46,942 bases of DNA from contig JAVZMA010000012.1 in the NCBI GenBank assembly GCA_038883475.1, forward strand, positions 1 to 46,942. Reading direction: 5' to 3'. The translations under genes and the position numbers were made by a program. Shown here one piece after another: positions 39,914 to 46,942 of the stretch. The notes beneath the pieces are model-generated. The model saw only the letters and a program-made list of their open reading frames with translations. It had not been told where the DNA came from and made no database searches. Origin of the DNA: JAVZLH01 sp038883475. GTDB taxonomy: Archaea > Thermoproteota > Bathyarchaeia > Bathyarchaeales > Bathycorpusculaceae. Positions within the stretch are counted from its first letter, which is position 1; each line of letters begins with the position of its first letter.

Positions 39914-41230
39914 ATGGCAAATCCTCGAGAAGATTACAGTCACATATTTAGCCTTCTAGAACAACATCATAAATGGTTCCGAGAATGCATCCCTCTTATA
40001 GCAAGCGAAAACATTCCAAGCCCAGCAGTTCGTGAAGCCCTAACAGCAGATTTCGGAAATCGTTACGCCGAAGGCTGGCCTGGAGAACGTGTTTACGCTG
40101 GTTGCCGCTACATAGATCAAGTGGAGTTTAAATGCATTGAATTAATGAAAAAACTGTTTTCTGCAGAATTTGTTGATGTTAGGCCGATTTCAGGTGTTGT
40201 GGCAAACCTAGTTGTCTACACGGCTTTCACGGAGCCGGGTGACACCATGATGGCACTGTCAATCCCGTGTGGAGGTCACATTACAATGGGCAAAAAGGAA
40301 CTCGGCGGCACAGCAGGGGCTGTTCATGGCTTGGCTGTTGAATATTTGCCCTTAGACTATAAAGAACTAAATATAGATGTAGATAAGGCGAAAGAGCGAA
40401 TTGAGAAACTTGCGGCGGAAGGGAGACCGCCAAAACTCGTTATGTTCGGCGCTAGTGTCTTCCCATTTCCACATCCAATCAAAGAACTTGTAGACACTGT
40501 GCGGTCGGTTGGCGGGACAGTCGGATATGACGCAGCTCATGTGGCTGGATTAATTGCTGGGAAACAATTCCAAGATCCCCTTAGAGAGGGGGCGGATGTC
40601 GTAAGCATGAGCACCCACAAAACGTTCTTTGGACCTCAACACGGTGGAGTCTTGTCATGGGAAAAGTATGCAGACAAGATAAAACGCGCGACTTTCCCGG
40701 GGATGGTGAGTAATCATCATTTGCATGCTGTGGCTGGTGTTGCAGTTGCATGTGCTGAGATGTTGGAGTTTGGTAAGGAATATGCAAGTCAAGTGGTGAA
40801 GAACGCTAAGGCTTTAGCTCAAGCCCTTTACGAAAGGGGATTAAATGTTTTGGCGGAGCATAAGGGCTTCACCCAGTCGCATGTAATCCTAATCGACATA
40901 ACAAAACAAGGCGATGGCGGTACGATAGAGGAAACTTTGGAAAAGGCAAACATAATAATAAACAGAAACCTTTTGCCATGGGATATTAAGGAAGGAAGAC
41001 ATTTCCAGCATCCTGGCGGGATAAGGTTGGGCGTTTCAGAGGTTACAAGGCTTGGGATGAGAGAGTCTGAGATGGTGGAAATAGCTGAGTTAATAAAGCG
41101 TGTGATAATAGACAGGGAACCGCCGGAAAAAGTGAAAACGGATGTTGCAGAATTCAGAAGGGAATATCAGAAAGTGCATTATTGTTTTGAAAACGCAACT
41201 GAAGCATACGGATATATAAAAATTCGTTAA
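39914..41230 (+). CDS. glyA: serine hydroxymethyltransferase
   Basis: 438 residues from ATG 39914, with AGGTG 7 nt upstream; the frame to 39827 is promoter. Interconverts serine and glycine with a pterin C1 carrier. Landmarks: LIASENIPSPAVREAL, GNRYAEGWPGERVYAGCRYI, DAAHVAGLIAGKQFQDPL and PLP-Lys236 in SMSTHKTFFGPQHGG, followed by FPGMVSNHHLHAVAGVAVA. Archaeal members use tetrahydromethanopterin or tetrahydrofolate; sequence alone does not tell which. Divergent from sec61-beta. Confidence 0.97.
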   Translation: MANPREDYSHIFSLLEQHHKWFRECIPLIASENIPSPAVREALTADFGNRYAEGWPGERVYAGCRYIDQVEFKCIELMKKLFSAEFVDVRPISGVVANLVVYTAFTEPGDTMMALSIPCGGHITMGKKELGGTAGAVHGLAVEYLPLDYKELNIDVDKAKERIEKLAAEGRPPKLVMFGASVFPFPHPIKELVDTVRSVGGTVGYDAAHVAGLIAGKQFQDPLREGADVVSMSTHKTFFGPQHGGVLSWEKYADKIKRATFPGMVSNHHLHAVAGVAVACAEMLEFGKEYASQVVKNAKALAQALYERGLNVLAEHKGFTQSHVILIDITKQGDGGTIEETLEKANIIINRNLLPWDIKEGRHFQHPGGIRLGVSEVTRLGMRESEMVEIAELIKRVIIDREPPEKVKTDVAEFRREYQKVHYCFENATEAYGYIKIR

Positions 41231-41246
41231 GAACAGTGAAGCTTCA

Positions 41247-41690
41247 GTGACAACTTTTGTGTGTATAATATGGACTGTCGGGCACAGCAATCATCCAAAA
41301 GACAAGTTCTTAGAGCTGCTAAACGAGCATGGAATTCAAATTCTTGTTGATGTTCGCAGCTTTCCAACATCAAAAGTTGACCACTTTAAAAAGGAGCAAA
41401 TGGAAAGGTGGCTTCCAGAACATGGCATAGAGTATGTTTGGCTGGGGAAAGAGCTTGGGGGCTACCGAAGGGGAGGATATAAGGCGCATATGCGAACAAA
41501 ACTGTTTAGGGAAGGAATCCGGAAATTACTGGCAATAGCCGTTCAAAAGAGAACATGCATAATGTGCATGGAGCCAAACCCTAAATACTGTCATAGACGG
41601 TTCATCTCTGCATATTTAGAAAGGAAAGGAGTCAAAGTATTCCACATAACTGCAAAAGGACAGAAAAACCTAGTCCAATTCCAACATTAA
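41247..41690 (+). CDS. DUF488 family protein
   Basis: 147 residues from GTG 41247; GTG 41259 gives a start nearer the family's (IIWTVGHSN). Blocks: WTVGHSNHPKDKFLELL, LVDVRSFPTSKVDHF, YVWLGKELGGYRRGGYK and the late IMCMEPNPKYCHRRFISAYL, where the two Cys and CHR pattern is conserved. Function unknown. It starts 16 nt after glyA. Confidence 0.9.
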   Translation: MTTFVCIIWTVGHSNHPKDKFLELLNEHGIQILVDVRSFPTSKVDHFKKEQMERWLPEHGIEYVWLGKELGGYRRGGYKAHMRTKLFREGIRKLLAIAVQKRTCIMCMEPNPKYCHRRFISAYLERKGVKVFHITAKGQKNLVQFQH

Positions 41691-41737
41691 AGCCTTAACA
41701 AGGCACATGCACATTAATTAGGAAATGGAGGAACATT

Positions 41738-42025
41738 ATGCATATACATGAGTTTCAGGAGTTGATGCGGCGCCTTTACTTTCATAGAGATTCCGAACGA
41801 GGCTTAGCTAAAACCTATAATTGGCTTGTAGAAGAAGTTGAAGAATTGAAGGAAGCCTTAGAAAAAGCAGACGTAAAAGCCATAGAAAATGAATTCGCAG
41901 ACGTCATCGCTTGGCTGGCTTCACTTGCAAACATCACCAACATAGACTTAGAAAAGGCTGCCCTCGCCAAGTATGATAAGAAATGCCCAAAGTGTGGGCA
42001 AGTGCCATGCCGCTGCCCTTTCTAG
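41738..42025 (+). CDS. MazG-like nucleotide pyrophosphohydrolase
   Basis: 95 residues, with a strong GGAGGA before ATG 41738. Hydrolyses NTPs or damaged nucleotides to NMP and PPi. The helix pair carries the metal acids: WLVEEVEELKEALEKAD and ENEFADVIAWLASLANI. A Cys tail (CPKCGQVPCRCPF) could bind zinc. Convergent with the winged-helix gene, with a 4-nt overlap. Confidence 0.9.
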   Translation: MHIHEFQELMRRLYFHRDSERGLAKTYNWLVEEVEELKEALEKADVKAIENEFADVIAWLASLANITNIDLEKAALAKYDKKCPKCGQVPCRCPF

Positions 42026-42294
42026 GCTAAGTTAATTAGGCGCTTCTGCCCTAAACCAGTAAGCTCCCAAATGTAGGGTCGGCGCCCCTTTCTTTCAACC
42101 ATTCCTTCAATTTCTAAAAGCCTTAAATGATGGATAATAACATTATACTGCAGTTTGGCTTCTTTGGAGAGCGTTTTAGCGTCGGTTGAACCCTTCTTCT
42201 CTAACACGTTGAGTATTTGGGTTCTAGCCCTTAACCCAAGCTTAACATTTCTAATTTTTGTTAAGTACGCGTTGGGATGGTAAACTTCCTTGAT
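42022..42294 (-). CDS. winged-helix (ArsR-like) transcription regulator; possible ATC start
   Basis: About 90 residues. The wHTH is clear: RTQILNVLEKKGSTDAKTLS, KLQYNVIIHHLRLLEIEGMV (recognition helix), then the wing RKGRRPYIWELTGLGQKRL. The first ordinary start, GTG 42207, would remove most of helix 1 and has no SD. The frame is open back to the polD stop at 42343, with no ATG, GTG or TTG in between. An ATC at 42292-42294 has GGTGG (42301-42305) 6 nt before it, giving IKEVYHPNAYLTKIRNVKLG, so I propose it as start. Lies 48 nt after polD. Confidence 0.75.
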   Translation of the reverse strand: MKEVYHPNAYLTKIRNVKLGLRARTQILNVLEKKGSTDAKTLSKEAKLQYNVIIHHLRLLEIEGMVERKGRRPYIWELTGLGQKRLINLA

Positions 42295-42342
42295 AGTTAT
42301 CCACCAAAAATAGATTTGCCGTTTACATAGAAAAGTTTTCTT

Positions 42343-45300
42343 TTAGGCGAAATCTGTTAGGCTGATTTGCTTCAGCTTTTTCCCCTCAAACAAGGCGTTA
42401 ATCTCTTCTTTCATCAGCAAAATCCTCTGCGCATAATACTGTGGCAAACGGTATCTTTCAACCAGCCGCTGGGCTGCCTCCAAATACTTTTCGATGCCGC
42501 CGCGATAAACTGTCAAAGCTAGTTGCCCGCCGCATAGAGAACATTTCCCACGCAGGGGCAAGCGGCGAAAACGTTTATTGCATGCTTTGCATCTAAAACC
42601 CTGTGTGGAGTAAGCCCGTAAATTGCCAGCGATGTCCCTTATGAAATGCGTTGTCAAAACCTTAAGCGCAACCCTTCTCGCGTCTACAGCCTCTATTTTT
42701 TCAGCCAACTCCAACTGACTGTTAAGTTTATCAATCATGGTTGTAAGTCGTTTATAGGCACTTTCAGGATTCCCCATGTTAACGTTTGTTACAGGTGTTG
42801 TAAACTTGAAGCCCTCGAACTGCGCTTCGGTGCCGAGTCTGCACTCAATAAGGTCTATGAGGGAGCTTACATGTTTGGCTTCCGCGTTTTCCCAAGTTTT
42901 CTCGTAAAACTCGAGGGGATAGGCGTCTGCAACATCAAAATCGTGTGCTTGCCTCTGCACTTCCATCGTGTTGACAACGGGAATCAAGAGAAGCGGAGCA
43001 TCCATTATTCCACCTATTTGCGCGGGCAAATACTCCAGCGAAAAGTTAAGCAAAGTGTCCAAAGCCAGCATCAAAGCATCCTCGTCACCATCGCAATCTC
43101 TGCGTTTAGCTGAATGCCAAACTGGATGGGCATAACAAATATTTAGACTAGTGAAGCCAATAACCCGCCCCAAAATACCGACTGATGTATGGGGGGCTAA
43201 GCCAAAAATAAGGTGCCCCACAAGATCATCTGGCTTCCTAACATTATAGTATGGAGTAAGCCCATAAACTCTGGTTAAAAGATCATCTATAAAGTTTGCA
43301 ACATGAACAAAATATTCCGCGCATTTAACAGGGATAATAACGTCTTGAAGCTTCAATTCGCAAACTTGATCTGGACTGGTTAACGGCGCGCCATAAACGT
43401 CATAGGCATACCCAAGCTTCTTCAGTTTCTCAATAGACACTCCAATTTCGGAAGGCTTAAAATGAGTTAAAGGAGCGTTTGTTGCGTCAAAACGAATTGT
43501 GCCATCCTTGTAAACAGACAAGTCATATTTAGCGCGGAGAACCCCTTTCTCAATAATCTCCGGAGTCTTTGTCTCATTTGTTAATCCACGAACACCCTTC
43601 AAAACCTTGGGCATAGAAACACCCAAACGCGTGCAAGCTGCCTCCAACAGTTCCTTAAAGTTAACAACTTGCTTTTGGAAGGGTTTCGCTGGCACTTTAC
43701 AAACTGGGCAATTATCATTCTTCAGTGTTCTTCCACATATAGGACAAACTTTCTCAATGAAAGTTTCAGAGCCGCAAGCTGGACACCTTATACCAAAAGT
43801 AAATGTCTTACATATTGGGCATTTGCGCTTAACAACCTCCACAAAAACAGGCCCTCCCTTCGCAGCCTCTACAATGTCCCTTTGGGCACCCCCAGCCAAA
43901 CCAACAGGGAAAAGAACATGGACAAGGGGTTTCATTTCCCGTCTCTTAGCCTTTTCGGGTCTCCCCATTCGCGCGCCAACAAGCGTAGGAGCCTTATCCT
44001 TAATCTGCACGCCAGAAAGTAAACTGACAGCTTCCAAAACAGATTTTGCCGCTGAAACATCAATGTTCCGCGTAGCTCCATAACCAAGGGAAAAGGCAAA
44101 AGCATAAGCTTCCTCATTTTCGACAACTATCTTTCCATCCGAAACCTTGTGCGGCAAACAGATAACCTCCAAAGCATGCTTGACCTTTGCGTCCATCTCT
44201 CCAGAAATTTTGCAAACACCATCATCACAATTAACTACAGAAGCTAAGAGCCATTTCCTTAAAAGGGCAAGCTCTTCAAGTGAAGCGAGATTCGGCCAGA
44301 AAAACGTGAAAGCCGGGTGAAGAGGAACACCAACCGCAAGCGACAAGGCTACAGCTTCTTTAACGTTTGGCTTGTTGACAAAGGGATTTTCCAAGAAACC
44401 CTTAATCTTCTCCAATGGAATTTTTGCAGCTTCTGCAGCCTTTTCAAGGTTTCCATTGAATTTTTCAGCCAAAGCTCTTTTCAGATCCTCGGCCCACCAC
44501 TCTTCAACATACCCAGAAGGCGCAAGAACCTTGCTGTTGTAAAGGAAGTCTCCAAAACTGATTAAAATGTCTCCCAAAAAGAGGATTTTCTCAACATCGT
44601 CCTTTATCCTAGCGTAGTTTTCGGTGGAAACGCGAATAACAGAACCATCCTTCAGCTTAACAACTGGTGGTTCCAAAGCATCAACCGGAACAACAATGCC
44701 ACCCTTGCCTGGAAGTTCCAAGCGCAGTTGTGTTCCAGCCGCCAAAAAGCCGCCGAGCACCTGCATGCTTGCAGGATGCATTCCAACCGCGGCTAAGCCC
44801 GTGTTTCTCGCCCTACCATACCTTAATCTAAAACCGCCACGGGTAGACGGAAAGGAGAAAATTGGGCGTCCAGCAATCACATCATCCATGAAGCCTCCGG
44901 ATTTTTTCTCAGACTTCTTTTGAAACTCCTTCAGCCAATCCCATCCTTGAAAACCAAGCTTCTCTATAATAGCCCAAACTTTTGGCGCGCGCCCAACAAT
45001 GCCATCGTTAACAACGCGGAGGGCCCCGCCTCTCAAACGGTTGGTTTCAATTCGGGGAAGATTTCGAAAAGCAGAAACTTCTATGGGGTCGGATTCCGTG
45101 CCCGTAACTTCCACGGGTAGCCATTGGAGAGCTCTCCGCAATTCCTCATCAGAAACATGGTATTGAAAACGGCTCACTGAACGTTCATAAAGCCTTACCT
45201 CTTCAATGAAGCGTGAAATTTCATCGTCCAAAGGCTTGTAACGGTCTAAACCGAGAAGTCGTCGCACGAAATCTCCTACAACAAGTGTCAGTGCCTGGTC

Positions 45301-45756
45301 TGTTCCGCCCGCAGACCTTATTGGACCCGCAAAGTAAATGGCGAGATAACGAGTGCGGTCACGGTTTGTTTTAATTTTAACTTTCGCCACTCCCTGTATA
45401 GGCGCTGCTGTAAGCCCTTCAGTAAAAATTGCAAGAGCAGTTCGTATCGCCTGTTCCGCTGCCTCCTCCGGCTCCATGTGGCCAAATTTTCCATAAATTA
45501 TTTCTTCAACTATTTTAAAGGCTAATTCTTCGCGCGAGAGTTTCTTGCTCAGTTCTCTAATGCTTTCAGCCACACCCTTCGGGCCCACAAGACCTTCTAC
45601 GAGGTCAGCTAGATCTTTTGCAATTTTGCATTCCGGTTTTGGTGCGGGGTCAAAGCCTTTTGCTCTTGCCTTCTCGCTTATGGCATATAACCGTCCGAGT
45701 TCGCTTTCCAACGCCACTATGTATTGGCGGTACGTTTCACTCATTGGACCGTTCAA
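42343..45756 (-). CDS. polC: DNA polymerase D large subunit (DP2)
   Basis: 1137 residues, no intein seen. Catalytic subunit of the archaeal replicative PolD. N-terminal blocks: YFAGPIRSAGGTDQALTLVV, LPVEVTGTESDPIEV; the catalytic acids are in RRDCDGDEDALMLALD (about 883-892). Zinc sites: KRKCPICKTFTFGIRCPACG and a second in CPICGRTLKNDNCPVCK, plus a C-terminal CKACNKRF/CSLCGG pair. The start is TTG 45756, with GGAGA 6 nt upstream; ATG 45744 is the alternative. A TATA-like box is at about 45787-45796. The DP1 partner is not in this window. Confidence 0.97.
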   Translation of the reverse strand: MNGPMSETYRQYIVALESELGRLYAISEKARAKGFDPAPKPECKIAKDLADLVEGLVGPKGVAESIRELSKKLSREELAFKIVEEIIYGKFGHMEPEEAAEQAIRTALAIFTEGLTAAPIQGVAKVKIKTNRDRTRYLAIYFAGPIRSAGGTDQALTLVVGDFVRRLLGLDRYKPLDDEISRFIEEVRLYERSVSRFQYHVSDEELRRALQWLPVEVTGTESDPIEVSAFRNLPRIETNRLRGGALRVVNDGIVGRAPKVWAIIEKLGFQGWDWLKEFQKKSEKKSGGFMDDVIAGRPIFSFPSTRGGFRLRYGRARNTGLAAVGMHPASMQVLGGFLAAGTQLRLELPGKGGIVVPVDALEPPVVKLKDGSVIRVSTENYARIKDDVEKILFLGDILISFGDFLYNSKVLAPSGYVEEWWAEDLKRALAEKFNGNLEKAAEAAKIPLEKIKGFLENPFVNKPNVKEAVALSLAVGVPLHPAFTFFWPNLASLEELALLRKWLLASVVNCDDGVCKISGEMDAKVKHALEVICLPHKVSDGKIVVENEEAYAFAFSLGYGATRNIDVSAAKSVLEAVSLLSGVQIKDKAPTLVGARMGRPEKAKRREMKPLVHVLFPVGLAGGAQRDIVEAAKGGPVFVEVVKRKCPICKTFTFGIRCPACGSETFIEKVCPICGRTLKNDNCPVCKVPAKPFQKQVVNFKELLEAACTRLGVSMPKVLKGVRGLTNETKTPEIIEKGVLRAKYDLSVYKDGTIRFDATNAPLTHFKPSEIGVSIEKLKKLGYAYDVYGAPLTSPDQVCELKLQDVIIPVKCAEYFVHVANFIDDLLTRVYGLTPYYNVRKPDDLVGHLIFGLAPHTSVGILGRVIGFTSLNICYAHPVWHSAKRRDCDGDEDALMLALDTLLNFSLEYLPAQIGGIMDAPLLLIPVVNTMEVQRQAHDFDVADAYPLEFYEKTWENAEAKHVSSLIDLIECRLGTEAQFEGFKFTTPVTNVNMGNPESAYKRLTTMIDKLNSQLELAEKIEAVDARRVALKVLTTHFIRDIAGNLRAYSTQGFRCKACNKRFRRLPLRGKCSLCGGQLALTVYRGGIEKYLEAAQRLVERYRLPQYYAQRILLMKEEINALFEGKKLKQISLTDFA

Positions 45757-45876
45757 GCTTTATCTCCTAAACTTGATGCATACCATTATTTATTTTGGCT
45801 TTCTAACAAGAACACGTCAAAAAGCCTTAACCCTAAGCCTCTTATCGCAAGGTAAGTTTCACAGAAAGAAGACAAC

Positions 45877-46629
45877 TCAAAGTCGGCTATGTCTTATGCC
45901 ACCAACGATTTCAGAAACTTTCTCTCTAACCCCTGCATTTTCAACAATGTTACCTGTAACAATGACGTTTGCGCCGGCGGACGCCGCCGCCAACGCTTGC
46001 TCCCTAGTTCTAATGCCTCCCCCCACTATTAGGGGGACATCAATGTATTGTTTAACAGTGCTAATCATGTTTGGCGGAACAGGTCTTTTCGCGCCTGACC
46101 CCGCCTCCAAGTATATGAACCGCATGCCTAAATACTGCCCCGCTAGGGCATGGGCTGCCGCAAGCTCTGGCTTATTGTATGGTATGGGAACAGCTTTACC
46201 AACAACGCCGGCGGTGCCGCCGTCGCCCACAATTATGTACCCGAGGGGGATCGGTTCCAAACAGTACCTTTTAATCAGGGGAGCTCCTAATACTTGAGCG
46301 CCCATCAAGAAGTACGGGTCAACGGAGTTTAGTAAAGACATAAACCATATTGCGTCAGCATAGCGGGTTATGCCAGTCACGTTATTAGGGAACAGAATCA
46401 CTGGAAGTTTAACAACCCCTTTCACGGCTTTTACCACTTTATCCAAATGTGCAGATGAAACAAAGGTCGAGCCCCCTATCATTATGGCCGACGTCCCACT
46501 TTCCTTTGCCTTCCTCGCAATTGTTGAGGCTTGCGGAGGCGTAACCTCTTCAGGATCTATGAGAGTGATATGGATAGCGCCATCAGCCTCTATCTTTTCG
46601 AGCAAATACTTTTCAATGGGACCAACCAT
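45877..46629 (-). CDS. geranylgeranylglyceryl phosphate synthase
   Basis: 250 residues from ATG 46629, which gives the family start VGPIEKYLLEKI; a GTG at 46683 would add 18 residues. First step of archaeal ether-lipid synthesis: joins sn-glycerol-1-phosphate to geranylgeranyl diphosphate. TIM barrel with IHITLIDPEEVTP, IMIGGSTFVSS, VILFPNNVTGITRYADAIWF, YLEAGSGAKRPV and VGGGIRTREQALAAASAGAN. Lies upstream of polD, with a 120-nt gap. Confidence 0.95.
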   Translation of the reverse strand: MVGPIEKYLLEKIEADGAIHITLIDPEEVTPPQASTIARKAKESGTSAIMIGGSTFVSSAHLDKVVKAVKGVVKLPVILFPNNVTGITRYADAIWFMSLLNSVDPYFLMGAQVLGAPLIKRYCLEPIPLGYIIVGDGGTAGVVGKAVPIPYNKPELAAAHALAGQYLGMRFIYLEAGSGAKRPVPPNMISTVKQYIDVPLIVGGGIRTREQALAAASAGANVIVTGNIVENAGVREKVSEIVGGIRHSRL

Positions 46630-46833
46630 AAACTCAGCCTCAGTAAACTGCTTTAACCATAAAATCGGAGAATCCCCTCTCACACATGCCTTGGCGAACG
46701 CCTTTTGATGGTTTCTGAAGTTCTCCCGTTTTCAGCCTCATATAAAGGCCTTCTATACCTTTAAAACACAACCTTTCAGTATTTATATTTGTCTTTAAAT
46801 ATTTGCCTTATACCATGAAAAGTTGGGATTGCT

Positions 46834-46942
46834 TTGAAATTGACTCCTTCCATTCTAGATCTGGACTGGTCTGAAGTTGAGGGAAAAATTAAGCACTTCA
46901 TTGAGGATTATGTGGAAAAGTCTGGAGCAAACGGCATAGTAC
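46834..46942 (+). CDS. nadE: NAD+ synthase NadE, N-terminal start (cut by window edge)
   Basis: Only 36 residues are visible: from TTG 46834 (GGGAT 4 nt upstream) KLTPSILDLDWSEVEGKIKH then FIEDYVEKSGANGIV. The helix ending in SGANGIV sits where NadE has the strand before SGGIDSS, so NadE is the best match. TTG 46840 is the alternative start. The catalytic part is outside the window. Confidence 0.7.
   Translation, partial: MKLTPSILDLDWSEVEGKIKHFIEDYVEKSGANGIV

Noticed and set aside
45545..46297. 250-residue open frame on the plus strand
   Set aside because: It runs antisense across the clear polD and GGGP synthase genes and looks like neither a known family nor a natural protein.

Overview
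This window is an archaeal chromosome segment packed with housekeeping genes. I see no mobile element, CRISPR array, rRNA, tRNA or defence island. The archaeal assignment rests on the DNA polymerase D large subunit, Alba, RNA polymerase subunit Rpo4, ribosomal proteins eL21 and uL16/L10e, aIF5A, Sec61-beta, Pus10, Nob1, archaeal Dph2, FAU-1 and geranylgeranylglyceryl phosphate synthase. PolD together with Alba, many TTG starts behind strong Shine-Dalgarno (SD) sequences, and TATA boxes point to a TACK-type archaeon, most likely Bathyarchaeia-like. That lineage call is an inference; a marker-gene phylogeny would settle it.

Layout. 1-5.7 kb: FAU-1 (cut by the window edge) and RtcA; a block of small unknown proteins with an acylphosphatase, arranged convergently; then the GMP synthase ATP-pyrophosphatase subunit and a PUA-like protein. 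6-9.4 kb: a small membrane-hairpin protein, a 50-residue ribbon-helix-helix protein, a membrane pyrophosphatase and PyrF. 9.4-14.2 kb: a B3/4 protein, an EamA transporter, an HTH regulator, a DUF72 protein, a type-4 uracil-DNA glycosylase and a METTL5-like methyltransferase. 14.2-24.4 kb (minus strand): Dph2, PEP synthase with uL16, dCTP deaminase, then a translation/transcription run read as SRP54, Pus10, eL21, Rpo4, DUF655, KsgA, HemK2-like. 24.5-28.5 kb: PAC2 and Hsp20, a C/D box guide RNA, a small membrane protein, aIF5A, NAD kinase, Nob1 and a pyruvate-kinase-C-like protein. 28.6-33.7 kb: two tandem MoeA genes, the second fused to a PBP-like domain, a GNAT enzyme and a class III aminotransferase. 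33.8-39.1 kb: Alba, the four-gene pyruvate:ferredoxin oxidoreductase operon porGDAB and a DUF2070 membrane protein. 39.3-46.9 kb: an LSm-like protein, Sec61-beta, GlyA, DUF488, MazG, a winged-helix protein, PolD DP2, GGGP synthase and the start of NadE.

Metabolic reading: Por makes pyruvate from acetyl-CoA (or the reverse) with ferredoxin, PEP synthase converts pyruvate to PEP, and the membrane pyrophosphatase conserves energy from PPi. This suits an anaerobic archaeon able to do gluconeogenesis. NadK and NadE, PyrF and GuaA, Dcd and MazG cover cofactor and nucleotide supply and clean-up.

Most unusual points: a C/D box sRNA (25683-25743, minus) antisense to the hsp20 3' region; a GMP synthase subunit whose dimerisation domain seems duplicated; two genes (Nob1 and a winged-helix protein) whose conserved N-termini lie upstream of any ATG/GTG/TTG and which may start at ATT and ATC behind SD sequences; loss of the motif IV Asn in KsgA; and palindromes in the por and aminotransferase promoters. 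No intergenic stretch exceeds 300 bases; the two longest (about 260 bases) are described.
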